From NCBI GenBank assembly GCA_947449735.1, contig CANFTB010000026.1, forward strand, positions 1 to 64,000: a stretch of 64,000 bases of DNA, read 5' to 3'. A model generated the notes under the pieces. It was not told where the DNA came from and ran no database searches. It worked only from the letters and a program-made list of their open reading frames with translations. This stretch comes from Chthoniobacteraceae bacterium. Its GTDB lineage: Bacteria > Verrucomicrobiota > Verrucomicrobiia > Chthoniobacterales > Chthoniobacteraceae. The position numbers and the translations under genes were made by a program. Numbering within the stretch: position 1 is the stretch's first letter; each line of letters starts with the position of its first letter. Positions 9,501-18,152 of the stretch are shown here, in pieces.

Positions 9501-9770
9501 CCAGTCGCAGCTGATGTCGCCCTCGGAGGATACGACGAGGTAGAGCTCCTTGGCGCCGGAGAGGGGGGCTTCGAGGGTGAGAATGCGTTCCTTCGAGGAG
9601 CTTTCGAGGACCTGGCTTTCCGCGACGGGTTTTGGGAGGGGGGTGTTAGCTCCCGTGCTTGGCGCGGCCGGGGCGGTTGTCGTCGGGGCCTTCGGGCTGG
9701 TTTGAGCCTTGGAATCGGCGGCAAGAAGGGCTGGGAGAAGAGCAGGGAGAAGCAGGAAGGGCGCTTTCAT
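6585..9770 (-). CDS. Secreted PVC-type heme-binding/dehydrogenase protein with NPCBM-like, propeller, HEAT and cytochrome c domains
   Basis: A 1061-residue secreted protein with a signal peptide (residues 1-22). Residues about 55-200 look like an NPCBM-type carbohydrate-binding domain (YEKGIGTHAASVIAFDLP). A sugar-dehydrogenase-like beta-propeller follows (about 210-640, with PTNIDFDAKGRLWVAEG and DGALYVADW). Helical HEAT-like repeats cover about 650-880. A C-terminal cytochrome-type module has CYACH (C942, C945, H946). This domain order is known from Planctomycetes and Verrucomicrobia as membrane-bound dehydrogenase or heme-binding proteins, thought to oxidise sugars in the periplasm, though few have been studied. 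The start is a clear ATG after a pyrimidine-rich leader. It is monocistronic between convergent and divergent gaps. Confidence 0.85.
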   Translation of the reverse strand: MKAPFLLLPALLPALLAADSKAQTSPKAPTTTAPAAPSTGANTPLPKPVAESQVLESSSKERILTLEAPLSGAKELYLVVSSEGDISCDWANWISPVLVRADGSTIDLTSLTWKSATAGTGQPRIGKSQANLPLLIDGKTYEKGIGTHAASVIAFDLPPGIEKLRTQAALDDGAILRNNKPSGAKVKFLVYTAKPPTEAELTENLPTEVPVGMFTVPEGFEVTLWAKSPLLQNPTNIDFDAKGRLWVAEGVNYRGKAGRQKEGDRIVVLEDTKGAGVADKTTVFVQEPGLASPLGVAVFENKVIVSQPPDMIVYTDVNGDGVFDPAVDKREVLLTGFNGRQHDHSLHSVTAGPDGLWYWNQGNTGAQFTDKSGKTFRMGSPYMLQDIAGQKSDDGHVWIGGFAARMNPDGSNVAIIGHNFRNSYEQAVTSLGDVFQSDNDDPPACRVTAMMQGGNAGFASADGKRSWAADRRPGQSIPTAEWRQEDPGTMPAGDVYGGGAPTGVAFYENGALDPKWNGLLLACESGKNVVYGYLPKPDGAGWKLERFDFFTSNKEREWSGSDFLSGRPQKSELKNYFRPSDVCVGPDGALYVADWFDSKVGGHGTNDVRSTGAIYRIAPKGFKSKVPSINLKTTEGQVAALKSPTPNVRYSGFTRLKAQGAKAVPAVAALQQDANPYIAARATWLLAQMGDAGIAKVRSWLDSSDASQRLVAYRALKTAGQDPLALATKLATDASPAVRREVALNLRDVPAQTSVILLAKIAALFDGKDRAYLEAIGLGSEGKEAAVFNALAKTFAKDPVAWGPAESSIAWRLHTPESVPALKARALSEKLPPEERKRMITALAFSETREASDAMLEVAGAKVTGNEGLALWWLMSKKSTDWSAFDIAATLKAKGLYDPDNIRLTAVEMPATPANATPLPEVSQIAALPGDAARGKAAVGVCYACHRIAGTGVEFGPELTEFGKQQTTEAIVEAIAKPSASISHGYEGQEVLTTDGLTITGMALSSGDPVILKCMGGVVQTIPRSRIKSMKKLSRSLMYDPQNLGLAPQSIADITAYLKGL

Positions 9771-9924
9771 TCGTTAGGAGGAAACCTTTAAGGTGGGCGG
9801 ATTCTTTGGGGGAAAGGAGGAGGGGCCGGATAGGGGGTGGGAGGGTCCGATGTAAGTCAAAGACTGGGCGGGGTGCAATGAGGGATGCCAAATCTTGGGG
9901 CAAAGGGGGCGTTTTCGCAGGGGG

Positions 9925-9996
9925 GCGCGGAGCACCCTAGGAAAAGGCTCTCCGAGTCATTGGAGCGTTGAAGCGGAGCTGGGGCTCTGCGCTCCC
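9925..9996 (+). repeat. REP-like palindromic repeat, copy 2
   Basis: Second copy of the element at 3454-3530, inverted relative to it. It carries GCGCGGAGC, AAAGGCTCTCCGAGTCATTG, and GGAGCTGGGGCTCTGCGCTC. It lies just beyond the 3' end of the ABC exporter gene pair (10007) and upstream of the gene starting at 9770, in a 236-bp gap that otherwise shows no gene. Confidence 0.6.
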
Positions 9997-10006
9997 AGAG
10001 GGGCGG

Positions 10007-11836
10007 TCAGCCGCGCAGGAAGTGGGAGTGGAGCCGAGCGTAGGCGCCGTTGAGTGCCAGGAGTTCGGAGTGGGTGCCGCGCTCGATGATGGCGCCGTTT
10101 TCGAGGACGAGGATCAGGTCGGCGTTGCGAATCGTGCTGAGTCGGTGCGCGATGACGAAACTGGTGCGGTTGCGCAGGAGCGCCTGGAGCGCGTGCTGGA
10201 TGCGTTTTTCGGTGGGGGCGTCGATGGCGCTGGTGGCCTCGTCTAGGATCAGGAGGCGCGGGTCGACCAGAAGCGCGCGGGCGAAGCTGACGAGCTGGCG
10301 CTGGCCGCTGGAGAGGCCGGTGCCGCCTTCGCCCACGCGGGTTTGGAGGCCGTCGGGCAGGGCGTCGATGAGGTCGGCGAAGTCGAGTTTTTCGATGACC
10401 GAGCGGACTTCCGCCTCGGATGCGTCGGGGCGTGCGAAGCGGATGTTGCTCAGAACGGTGCCTTCAAAAAGGAAGCTGTGCTGGTGGACGAACCCCATCT
10501 GCTGGTGGAGGGAATCGGAGCGGAGGGTGAGGATGTCGGCGCCGTCGAGGAGGAGCTTACCGCGGGAGGGGAGGTAGAGTTTGGCGACGAGGTTGGTGAT
10601 GGAGGTTTTGCCGCTGCCGGTGTGGCCGACCAGCGCTACGGTTTGCCCGGGTTCGGCGGTGAAGGTGATGGAGTGGAGGACGTCGTTGCCGGGGGTGTAG
10701 GCGAACGAGAGGTCCTGGAATTGGACGCGGAGGCCGGTGGAAGTGGATTGGGAAGGCAGCGGGAGGGAGAGGGGTCTGGAGTCTGGGGCGTCGGCCCAGG
10801 CGGGCTGCGTATCCAGCATACGGAAGACGCGCTCGGCGCCGACCATGGCGGCGAGGGCGGCGGCGTACTGGGTGCTGAGGCTTTTGATGGGTTCGAAGAG
10901 CTGGGTGGAAAGGAAGAGGAACTGGAGGATATCGCCGATCGAGGTGGTGGAACCGGGAGCGAGCACGCGCCATCCGCCTAGCAGGAGGAGGAAGGCGGCG
11001 AAGACGATGGTGTTGGATTCGAGAAGGGGCAGGAAGAGGGCGGATTCGCGGGACATGACCATGTTGAACTTGGCTTGGTCTGCGGCGAGTTCGCGGAAGT
11101 AGAGGGCATTGGTGTTTTCGCGGCTGAAGCCTTGGGTGACGCGCACGCCGCTGACGGATTCGGCGAGGGTTGCAGCGATGCGGCTGTAGCTTTCGGAGGC
11201 GCGGCGTTGTGCTTCGGTGATGCGGCGGGTGAAGGTTTTGTTGAGGGCCCAGACGATGGGGGCGAGGGCGAGCACGAGGAGGAACAAAACGTGGTCGTAG
11301 TAGAGCATCAGCGCGGCCGAGACGAGCATCTGGCCGGTTTGGACGGCGCTGATGAAGACGACGTCTTGGACGCCGGCGCGGATGCTGTCGATGTCGGAGG
11401 TGACGCGCCCGATGATGCGGCCGGTTTTGGTGGTGTCGAAGAAAGTCATCGGCATCCGGAAGAGGTGGCGGACGACGTCCGCGCGCAGGTCGTGGATGAC
11501 AGCCTCGCCCAAGCGCAGAGCGAGCTTGTAGCGGTAGTGGAACATCACGTTGGTGAAGGCGGCCAGCGCGGCGTAGCAGAGTGCTCCGTAGAGGATGCCG
11601 CCTGCGTCTCTGTGTTCAATGGGGCCGTTGATGACGGCGGCGATGGCCCAGATCCCAATGGGGAGCAGGATCGAGCGGAGCGTGACCTGGAAGATCAGCG
11701 TGTAGAATAGGCGTTTGTGGGGGAGAGCGTAGGCGAAAACCCGACGCAGGAGTTTGAAAACGTTCTGTTCCGGCCGGAGTTGGGTGGCCTCCGGGTCGTG
11801 CTGGACGTGGGTGAGGGGGACGATCCGCGGCTTCAT
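10007..11836 (-). CDS. ABC exporter half-transporter (canonical ATPase site)
   Basis: A 609-residue half-transporter with about six N-terminal membrane helices (residues 40-330) fused to a nucleotide-binding domain. The ATPase motifs are Walker A GHTGSGKT, signature LSSGQRQ, Walker B LLILDE with its catalytic Glu, and an H-loop IAHRLST. Its ATG overlaps the stop of the upstream exporter gene by 4 bp (ATGA), so the two are translated together and very likely form one heterodimer. The family exports lipids, drugs or peptides; nothing here fixes the substrate. The gene pair follows the suf genes on the same strand after a 127-bp gap, so cotranscription with them is possible but not shown. Confidence 0.9.
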   Translation of the reverse strand: MKPRIVPLTHVQHDPEATQLRPEQNVFKLLRRVFAYALPHKRLFYTLIFQVTLRSILLPIGIWAIAAVINGPIEHRDAGGILYGALCYAALAAFTNVMFHYRYKLALRLGEAVIHDLRADVVRHLFRMPMTFFDTTKTGRIIGRVTSDIDSIRAGVQDVVFISAVQTGQMLVSAALMLYYDHVLFLLVLALAPIVWALNKTFTRRITEAQRRASESYSRIAATLAESVSGVRVTQGFSRENTNALYFRELAADQAKFNMVMSRESALFLPLLESNTIVFAAFLLLLGGWRVLAPGSTTSIGDILQFLFLSTQLFEPIKSLSTQYAAALAAMVGAERVFRMLDTQPAWADAPDSRPLSLPLPSQSTSTGLRVQFQDLSFAYTPGNDVLHSITFTAEPGQTVALVGHTGSGKTSITNLVAKLYLPSRGKLLLDGADILTLRSDSLHQQMGFVHQHSFLFEGTVLSNIRFARPDASEAEVRSVIEKLDFADLIDALPDGLQTRVGEGGTGLSSGQRQLVSFARALLVDPRLLILDEATSAIDAPTEKRIQHALQALLRNRTSFVIAHRLSTIRNADLILVLENGAIIERGTHSELLALNGAYARLHSHFLRG

Positions 11837-13683
11837 GGGGCGGGTGCGGCCTCTGGGGTTTCTCCACCGGATTGGAGGAGGAGCGAGTCGCGGTAGTAGC
11901 CGGGCTCCTTCATGAGGGCCTGGTGGGTGCCGGTCTGGGTGATGCGGCCGTCTTCGAGGACGAGGATCCGGGTGGCGCGCTGGAGCATGACCGGGCGGTG
12001 GGCGACGATGAAGGTGGTGCGGCCGGCCATGGCGGAATCGAGGGCGGCGGCGATTTCGTGTTCGGTGCTGGAGTCGACGGCGGCGGTGGGGTCGTCGAGG
12101 AGGAGGATGGCTGGCTCGAGGAGAAGGGCGCGAGCGATGGCGATGCGTTGTTTTTGGCCGCCGGAAAGGCCGACGCCGGCTTCGCCCAAGATGGTGTTGT
12201 AGCCGTCTGGAAGCGCTGTGATGAAGTCGTGGGCCGCGGCGAGGCGGGCGGCTTTTTCAATTTGATCCTGGGAAGCGTCTGGCCGTCCGAAGGCAATGTT
12301 TGCAGCGATGGTGGTGCTGAAGAGGAAGCTTTCCTGAAAGACGAGGCCGATTTTGCGGCGTAGTTGGGGCAGGTCGAGGGCTTTGAGGTCTGTGCCGTCG
12401 ATGAGTACCCGCCCGTGGACGGGGTCGTAGAAGCGGGGGATGAGGCTGAGCAGGGTGGTTTTGCCGCTGCCGATGGGGCCGACGATGGCGATGCATTCGC
12501 CGGGGACGGCCTGGAAGCTGACGTCCTTCAGGGAGGCTTCCTCGGCGTGGCTGAAGGTCACGTTTTCAAAACGGACCTCGCCCCGGAGGGAGTCTGCGGG
12601 GAGGGCTTTGTCGGGGGACTGGATTTGGGTGGGGGCGTCTAGAACCTCGAAAACCCGCTGGGAGGAGCGGAGGCACTGCTGCATGGAATTGGCGATGTTT
12701 CCGATGTTGGCGATTTGCCCCGAGAACTGTTGGAGGATGGCAGCGAAGCCGACGAGGCCGGTGCCGACTCCGATCTGGCCGTGGACGGCGAGCCAGCCGC
12801 CGTAGGCGAGGAGGACGATGATGTTGCCCTGGCTGAGAAAAATGATGAAAGGGACGAAGGCGCTGACTTTGCGGAAAATGTCGTGCTGGGCGTCGCGGAC
12901 GGCGTCGTTGGCGGCTTCGAGGCGGGCGAGTTCCTCGGGTTCGCGGGCGAAGGATTTGATGACCTGCATGCCGCGGATGCTTTCTGCGAGCTGCTGGACG
13001 AGGGCGTCGACGAGTTCGCTGGTGCGTTTGTAGGCGGGGCGTGCGATGCGGGAGAAGGCTGCGGAAGTGAGGAGCAGGACGGGGGTGGTGGCGAGGCAGG
13101 CGAGGGTCAGCTTGACGTGGATGCTGAGCATGTAGGCCAGAAAGGCGGCGACGGAGATGACGAGGGTCAGCACCTGGAAGAGGACGCCGTCGATGAAGAG
13201 GCGCACGGACTGGACGTCGCCGCCGATGCGGTTGATGAGGGAGCTGCTGGAGTTGGCGTCGAAGAAGCGGAAGTTGAGGCGTTGGAGTTTGTCGTAGCAC
13301 TCGGCGCGGAGGTCGACGACGACGCGGCCTTGGAGGAGGATGCCGAACCAGACGCCGTTGTAGTATCCGCTGATCATGCGCGCGGCGGCTGTCAGAATGA
13401 GGCCGCCGGCGATGGCGGCGAGGACCTGCATGGGGGTCCAGTGCGGCGGTGGAAGGAGGATTTCCGGCCAGTGCGGGGGGCGTGCCGCGGGGTCGACGGC
13501 GTGGCGGAGGGCGTCGATGCCTAGGCCGGTGAGGCCGATGGTCGCGAGGTTCGCGAGCAGCAGGAAAAATTGGGCGGCGAGGACCTTGAAACAGCCCGAA
13601 CGGTAGCGCCAGGCCAGGGCGAAGAGCCGGCGGGTGAGTGCCCAGTGGGAGAGTTCGGGACCGTTAAACGAGGACGGGTTCAA
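11833..13683 (-). CDS. ABC exporter half-transporter (degenerate Walker B)
   Basis: A 616-residue half-transporter with six predicted membrane helices and an ATPase domain. Walker A is GPIGSGKT, the signature is LSGGQKQ and the H-loop is AHRPVM. After Walker B (ILLLD) the catalytic Glu is replaced by Asp (DDPTAAVD). In heterodimeric exporters such as TM287/288 and LmrCD one subunit carries exactly this kind of degenerate site, so the pairing with the downstream canonical subunit is consistent. No ATG lies near the 5' end: the reading starts at a TTG at 13683, which directly precedes NPSSFNGPELSHW. The true start could differ by a few codons. Confidence 0.9.
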   Translation of the reverse strand: MNPSSFNGPELSHWALTRRLFALAWRYRSGCFKVLAAQFFLLLANLATIGLTGLGIDALRHAVDPAARPPHWPEILLPPPHWTPMQVLAAIAGGLILTAAARMISGYYNGVWFGILLQGRVVVDLRAECYDKLQRLNFRFFDANSSSSLINRIGGDVQSVRLFIDGVLFQVLTLVISVAAFLAYMLSIHVKLTLACLATTPVLLLTSAAFSRIARPAYKRTSELVDALVQQLAESIRGMQVIKSFAREPEELARLEAANDAVRDAQHDIFRKVSAFVPFIIFLSQGNIIVLLAYGGWLAVHGQIGVGTGLVGFAAILQQFSGQIANIGNIANSMQQCLRSSQRVFEVLDAPTQIQSPDKALPADSLRGEVRFENVTFSHAEEASLKDVSFQAVPGECIAIVGPIGSGKTTLLSLIPRFYDPVHGRVLIDGTDLKALDLPQLRRKIGLVFQESFLFSTTIAANIAFGRPDASQDQIEKAARLAAAHDFITALPDGYNTILGEAGVGLSGGQKQRIAIARALLLEPAILLLDDPTAAVDSSTEHEIAAALDSAMAGRTTFIVAHRPVMLQRATRILVLEDGRITQTGTHQALMKEPGYYRDSLLLQSGGETPEAAPAP

Positions 13684-13810
13684 TGCAGCAGCGGGGGCGT
13701 GAGGGAGGAGCAGGATGGAGGGAAGAACGGGAGTTTTTCAATGCCCGTTCCCGCTGATTTCTCCATTCCGCATGCGCCCGGCCTCCCGACCGGCAAGTTT
13801 CGGGATCCCT

Positions 13811-15103
13811 TTAATGGCCCCTGAGGCGTGCTTTGAGGGCGTCCTGAAGCTGGGATCTGAGTTCTTCGTGCGGGAGGCGATCCAGCACTTCGTTGAGGAA
13901 GCCGAAGGTGATGAGCCGGTAGGCGTCCGTACTCCGTATACCCCTCGACTGCATGTAGAACAGTTCGTCCGGGTCGATCTCGCCGGTGGTGGCTCCGTGG
14001 GAACAGCGGACCTGGTCGGCGAGGATTTCGAGGCCGGGCAACGAGTTGGCCTCGGCGTCCGGGCTGAGGATCAGGTTGCGGACCTTCTGGTAGGCGTCCG
14101 TGCGGTGGGCGTGGGGGGCGACGCGGATGAGGCCCGAGACGATGGTTTTGGCGCGGTCGTAAAGGGCGTTTTTGTAAAGCAGGTCGCTGTAGGTGTCGGG
14201 CGAGCCGTGTTCCTGAAGGGTGCGCTGGTCGAACTCCTGGGCGCCGTCTGCGACGGTGGCGGCGAGCATTTCGCTGCGTGCGCCGGCTCCTTCGAGGCGG
14301 CTGACGCTTTCGCTTCGCGAATAGACCCCGCCGAGGTGCAGCCCGAGGTGCAGGGCGGCGCCGCCCGCTGCGACGTTCGTGTTGTTGGAGTGCAGGGAGA
14401 CGCTTTGGCGGCTCCAGTCCTGGACGGAAACGTAGTGGACTTTCGCGTCCTTCGCGACGACGAGGTCGTTGGCCGCGATGGAAAGGTTGCGGGCTTCTCC
14501 TTCGGACTTGAACCAGTCGACGACGGTGGCGGAACTGCCTTCCTCCGCGACGACGAGGGTGTGGGGGAAGACGGCCTGTCCGGAGCCTGCGACCCAGTGG
14601 AAGGTTTGCAGGGGCGCCTCGATGTGGACGCCCTTGGGGACGTAGAGGAAAGAGCCGGCGCGGAGGGAAGCCTGGTGGAGGGCGAGAAATTTGTCCGAGC
14701 CCAGAAGCGGGGTGTTCTTGAGAAGGTGTCCTTTGAGGAGTTCCCCGTGGGATTGCAGCGCCTCTTCGATGGGCAGCCAAAGGACGCCCTGTGCGGCGAG
14801 GGCGGGGCTGAGCTGGTGCGCGAGGAGCCGGTCGTTGGCGAATACGGTGGAACCCGCGGGGCTTTTCAGTCCGTGGGAACGCGAGAGAAGGGCGGCGGCC
14901 AGTTCGGGGGCGACTGGGCGGGCGGGTGCGAAATCCTGGGGATCCACCGCCTTGAGGTTGGAAAAGCGCCAGGATTCGTCCCGGCGGGTCGGCATGGGCA
15001 GGGTGTCAAAGCGGGCGGCAGCGGCCTTCTGGTTTTTGCGGAACCAGTCGGGGAGCGGGTGTGCGGCCGTGGAGGGGGCGTCTTGAAGAAGAGAATCACT
15101 CAT
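13811..15103 (-). CDS. sufD: Fe-S cluster assembly scaffold protein SufD
   Basis: A 430-residue SufD. It begins with a variable helical segment containing DESWRFSNLK, followed by the right-handed beta-helix shared with SufB. The C-terminal core has CSHGATTGEIDPDELFYMQSRGI, shown here only in part: the SHGAT, DPDELFY and SRGI elements are the SufB/SufD family signature. SufD pairs with SufB and SufC in the SufBC2D scaffold that builds Fe-S clusters under oxidative or iron stress. It is the last of the three suf genes, 120 bp after sufB. No sufS or sufE/sufU follows, so sulfur mobilisation must be encoded elsewhere. Confidence 0.95.
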   Translation of the reverse strand: MSDSLLQDAPSTAAHPLPDWFRKNQKAAAARFDTLPMPTRRDESWRFSNLKAVDPQDFAPARPVAPELAAALLSRSHGLKSPAGSTVFANDRLLAHQLSPALAAQGVLWLPIEEALQSHGELLKGHLLKNTPLLGSDKFLALHQASLRAGSFLYVPKGVHIEAPLQTFHWVAGSGQAVFPHTLVVAEEGSSATVVDWFKSEGEARNLSIAANDLVVAKDAKVHYVSVQDWSRQSVSLHSNNTNVAAGGAALHLGLHLGGVYSRSESVSRLEGAGARSEMLAATVADGAQEFDQRTLQEHGSPDTYSDLLYKNALYDRAKTIVSGLIRVAPHAHRTDAYQKVRNLILSPDAEANSLPGLEILADQVRCSHGATTGEIDPDELFYMQSRGIRSTDAYRLITFGFLNEVLDRLPHEELRSQLQDALKARLRGH

Positions 15104-15223
15104 GAAATCGGAACGGGGAGCGGCGCGGAGGCCGCAGCTTTCAAGGGAAATTGGAGGGGGAGGCGGAGACGCCCGGCGGGGTGTCGAATCTGGGGGGCGA
15201 GAAAGGAGACGCCGGGCGTTGGG

Positions 15224-16636
15224 TCAGCCGACGGAGCCTTCCATTTCAAGGTCGATGAGGCGCTTGAGCTCGACGGAGTATTCCATCGGGAACTCGCGCA
15301 CGAGGTCGTTGACGAATCCGTTGACGCTCAAGCTCATGGCCTGAGCTTCGGAGAGGCCGCGCTGCTGCATGTAGAAGATCTGCTCGGCGCTGACCTGGCT
15401 CACGGAAGCCTCGTGCTGGACGGAGTTGCCGGAGCCGCGGACGGTGATGGCGGGGTAGGTATCGGTGCGGCTGGTGGAGTTGATCAGGAGGGCGTCGCAC
15501 TCCGTGTTGTTTTTGCAGCCCTTGAGGTGTTTCGGAATGTGAACCTGCCCGCGGTAGCTGGCGCGGCCCTCCCCGATGGAGATGGACTTGGAGATGACGT
15601 TGGAGGTGGTTTCGTCGGCGGCGTGGATCATTTTTGCGCCGGTGTCCTGATGCTGGCCATTGTTGGCGAGCGCGATGGAAAGGACTTCGCCGCGGGCCTT
15701 GCGTCCCTTGAGCACGACGCCCGGGTACTTCATGGTGAGGCGCGAACCGATGTTGCAGTCGATCCATTTCACCTCGGCCTCCTCGTGGGCGACAGCGCGC
15801 TTGGTGACGAGGTTGAACACGTTGGCGCTCCAGTTCTGGACGGTGACGTACTGGATCTTGGCGCCTTTGAGGGCGACGAGTTCGACGACGGCGGAGTGCA
15901 GCGTGGCGGTTTCGAACTTGGGCGCGGTGCAGCCCTCCATGTACATGACCTCGGAGCCTTCGTCGGCGATGATGAGGGTGCGTTCAAACTGGCCGAAGTT
16001 TTCCGCGTTGATGCGGAAATAGGCCTGGAGCGGGTGCTTCAGTTTGACGCCGGGCGGAACGTAGATGAAGGAGCCGCCGGAGAAGACGGCGGAGTTCAGC
16101 GCGCTGAATTTGTTGTCGCCTGTGGGGATGACCTTGCCGAACCATTTCCGGAAGATTTCGGGGTGGTCTTTCAGGCCGTCGGTGGACCCCACGAAGATGA
16201 CCCCCTGGTCGCCCAGGGCTTTCTTCATGTTGGAATAGACGGCCTCGGAGTCGAACTGGGCCTCGACGCCTGCGAGGAACTTGCGTTCCTGCTCGGGGAT
16301 GCCGAGGCGCTCGAAGGTGCGCTTGACGTCGTCCGGCACTTCGTCCCAGGAGCGGGTGGGGCGCTGGGCGTTGGCGAGGTAGTAGCGGATCTTATCGAAA
16401 TGAATATTATCGAGGTCCTTGCTGGCCCAGTTGGTGGGCATGGGCTTGGACTCGAACACGTCCAGCGCCTTGTGCCGGAACTCGCGGATCCAGTCGGGCT
16501 CGTTTTTGACGTCGGCGATGTAGTCGATGGTGGCGTGGGAAAGGCCGACGCCGGCGTCAAAGGTGTGCTGTTCGGGGTAATGGAAATCCCCCCGGGTGCG
16601 GTCGACATCGAGCTGGGAGATTGTTTCGGTGGACAT
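15224..16636 (-). CDS. sufB: Fe-S cluster assembly scaffold protein SufB
   Basis: A 470-residue SufB, the usual length. Conserved stretches include the N-terminal [10 protein letters not shown] and EPDWIREFR, the [19 protein letters not shown] segment before the beta-helix (here 19 residues), the EGCTAP cysteine region, and the C-terminal [19 protein letters not shown], which is the family signature. SufB is the core of the SufBC2D complex and carries the nascent cluster. The ATG is preceded by the pyrimidine-rich CCCTACCCAAACCTT rather than a Shine-Dalgarno. It lies 60 bp after sufC on the same strand. Confidence 0.97.
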   Translation of the reverse strand: MSTETISQLDVDRTRGDFHYPEQHTFDAGVGLSHATIDYIADVKNEPDWIREFRHKALDVFESKPMPTNWASKDLDNIHFDKIRYYLANAQRPTRSWDEVPDDVKRTFERLGIPEQERKFLAGVEAQFDSEAVYSNMKKALGDQGVIFVGSTDGLKDHPEIFRKWFGKVIPTGDNKFSALNSAVFSGGSFIYVPPGVKLKHPLQAYFRINAENFGQFERTLIIADEGSEVMYMEGCTAPKFETATLHSAVVELVALKGAKIQYVTVQNWSANVFNLVTKRAVAHEEAEVKWIDCNIGSRLTMKYPGVVLKGRKARGEVLSIALANNGQHQDTGAKMIHAADETTSNVISKSISIGEGRASYRGQVHIPKHLKGCKNNTECDALLINSTSRTDTYPAITVRGSGNSVQHEASVSQVSAEQIFYMQQRGLSEAQAMSLSVNGFVNDLVREFPMEYSVELKRLIDLEMEGSVG

Positions 16637-16696
16637 AAGGTTTGGGTAGGGTGCGGCGCGTTTCTGTGTCCTGCGTCGGGTTGGAGTCTGGTCCGG

Positions 16697-17461
16697 TTAG
16701 GCGGTGGCGGCGGCTTCCAGTTCGTCTTTGATCCAATCGTAACCTTTGGATTCGAGTTCGTAGGCGAGTTCGGGGCCCGCGGTGCGCACGATGCGGCCAC
16801 CGACGAGCACGTGGACGACGTCGGGCACGATGTAGTCGAGGAGGCGCTGGTAATGGGTGATGACCAGCATGCCGATGTTGGGGCCGCGCTGGGCGTTGAC
16901 GCCTGCGGCGACGATTTTAAGGGCGTCGATGTCGAGGCCGGAGTCGGTTTCGTCGAGGATGGCGTAGGAGGGCTTGAGCATGGCCATTTGCAGGACCTCG
17001 TTGCGCTTCTTTTCACCGCCGGAGAACCCTTCGTTCACGGAGCGGGCGGTGAACCCGCGGGGAATTTCCAGTCGGTCCATCTCCTTGTACAGGTCGCCGT
17101 AGTATTCCGTGGCCTCGAGTTCCTCACCAGCGGCGAGGCGGGCTTGGAGGGCGGCGCGGATGAAGTTGGCGTTGCTCACGCCGGGGATTTCAACGGGGTA
17201 CTGAAAGGCGAGGAAGAGGCCTGCGCGGGAGCGGGCGTCGGGTTCCATGCCGAGGATGTTGACGCCGTCGAGCAGGACTTCGCCGCCGGTGACCTCGTAG
17301 TCGGGGTGGCCGGCGATGATTTTGGAAAGGGTGCTTTTGCCTGAGCCGTTGGGTCCCATGATGGCGTGGACGCGACCTTTTTCGATTTCGAGGTTGAGTC
17401 CGCGGAGGATTTCCTGCCCCCCGACGACGCGGGCGTGGAGATTATGGATGACTAGGCTCAT
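16697..17461 (-). CDS. sufC: Fe-S cluster assembly ATPase SufC
   Basis: A 254-residue ABC-type ATPase of the SUF system. It has Walker [10 protein letters not shown], signature FSGGEKKR and Walker [13 protein letters not shown]. SufC energises the SufB-SufD scaffold. An in-frame ATG at 17578 would add 39 residues rich in Pro, Phe and Arg that are not part of the family, so the ATG at 17461 (MSLVIHNL) is chosen; it follows CACACACCTT. The gene lies 62 bp downstream of the Fur-family regulator and 60 bp upstream of sufB, so all four are likely one transcript. Confidence 0.95.
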   Translation of the reverse strand: MSLVIHNLHARVVGGQEILRGLNLEIEKGRVHAIMGPNGSGKSTLSKIIAGHPDYEVTGGEVLLDGVNILGMEPDARSRAGLFLAFQYPVEIPGVSNANFIRAALQARLAAGEELEATEYYGDLYKEMDRLEIPRGFTARSVNEGFSGGEKKRNEVLQMAMLKPSYAILDETDSGLDIDALKIVAAGVNAQRGPNIGMLVITHYQRLLDYIVPDVVHVLVGGRIVRTAGPELAYELESKGYDWIKDELEAAATA

Positions 17462-17523
17462 AAGGTGTGTGAAAGGCGAATTCTGGAAAAAGGGCGCTTG
17501 GAAAGAGCGAAAGGGGGCGGGGT

Positions 17524-17994
17524 TTATGAAAGGGGAGCGGAGGGGGCGGAACCGGAGGCGGGGTCCGGGGTGGAGCACTGGGCGCAGAGACCCTGAAAGG
17601 CGACTTCCTGGCGGGCGATGGTGATGCCGGGGGGCAGGTTCCAGACCTGCTCGGGGAGCATGGGGTTCTGGAGGGGAAGATCCGTGATGGAGTTGCAGTT
17701 GGTGCAGAACAAATGGGCGTGTTCCGTCAGGTTGGCGCAGTAGCGGGAGGGTTCGCGGTCGTGGTTGACGGTGCGGACGAGGCCGGCGTTGGTGAGGGTT
17801 TCGAGGCAGTTGTAAACCGTTGCGAGGGAGATGGAGGGCATCCGGCTTTTGACGCGCATGAAGACGTCCACGGCATTGGGGTGGTCGGCCTTGGCCATCA
17901 AGGCTTCGAAGACAGCCTTGCGCTGTTCAGTCTGGCGGACGCCCTTTTTGGGGGCGCTGGAGTCCTTTGGAAGCGTTTCTGCGGGGGGAATCAT
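17524..17994 (-). CDS. Fur/PerR-family metalloregulator
   Basis: A 156-residue Fur-superfamily repressor. The winged-helix domain includes [13 protein letters not shown] and the recognition-helix stretch [12 protein letters not shown]. The dimerisation domain has a metal-site segment EHAHLF and two CxxC pairs (CTNC and CAQC) that form the structural Zn site. Two CxxC pairs are usual for PerR and many Fur proteins. The gene is first in a run with sufC, sufB and sufD, so it probably controls Fe-S assembly in response to iron or peroxide. I cannot decide between Fur and PerR specificity from sequence. A 27-bp palindrome 29 bp upstream of its start is a plausible binding site. Confidence 0.9.
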   Translation of the reverse strand: MIPPAETLPKDSSAPKKGVRQTEQRKAVFEALMAKADHPNAVDVFMRVKSRMPSISLATVYNCLETLTNAGLVRTVNHDREPSRYCANLTEHAHLFCTNCNSITDLPLQNPMLPEQVWNLPPGITIARQEVAFQGLCAQCSTPDPASGSAPSAPLS

Positions 17995-18022
17995 GGCTGG
18001 GAGACGATACGCGCGCCCTGGT

Positions 18023-18049
18023 CCTTATCAAGAATTATTCCAATTAAGG
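18023..18049. promoter_or_regulatory. Candidate Fur/PerR-type operator (27-bp palindrome)
   Basis: The stretch reads CCTTA, then four unpaired bases, GAAT, a central T, ATTC, four unpaired bases, TAAGG. Nine base pairs on each side are symmetrical. The A/T-rich centre with GAATnATTC resembles PerR and Fur boxes in general form, not as an exact match to either consensus. It sits in the divergent gap between the Fur-family gene (start 17994, minus) and the multiheme gene (start 18153, plus), so it could act on both. Confidence 0.5.
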
Positions 18050-18152
18050 GATCTTTTGAATGCAAACCTCTGGGGCCTACTAAGATTTTAACTGACTTTT
18101 AGTCGTGTCTCGGGAGGTATCGTTCTCCCCCCGTCTCTGATTTTTCCAAGCT

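Noticed and set aside
13715-17344. A 1209-codon open frame on the plus strand opposite sufD, sufB and sufC
   Set aside because: It is antisense to three well-conserved genes. Its composition (Gly, Val, Asp, Glu runs) is what high-GC genes produce in the opposite strand.
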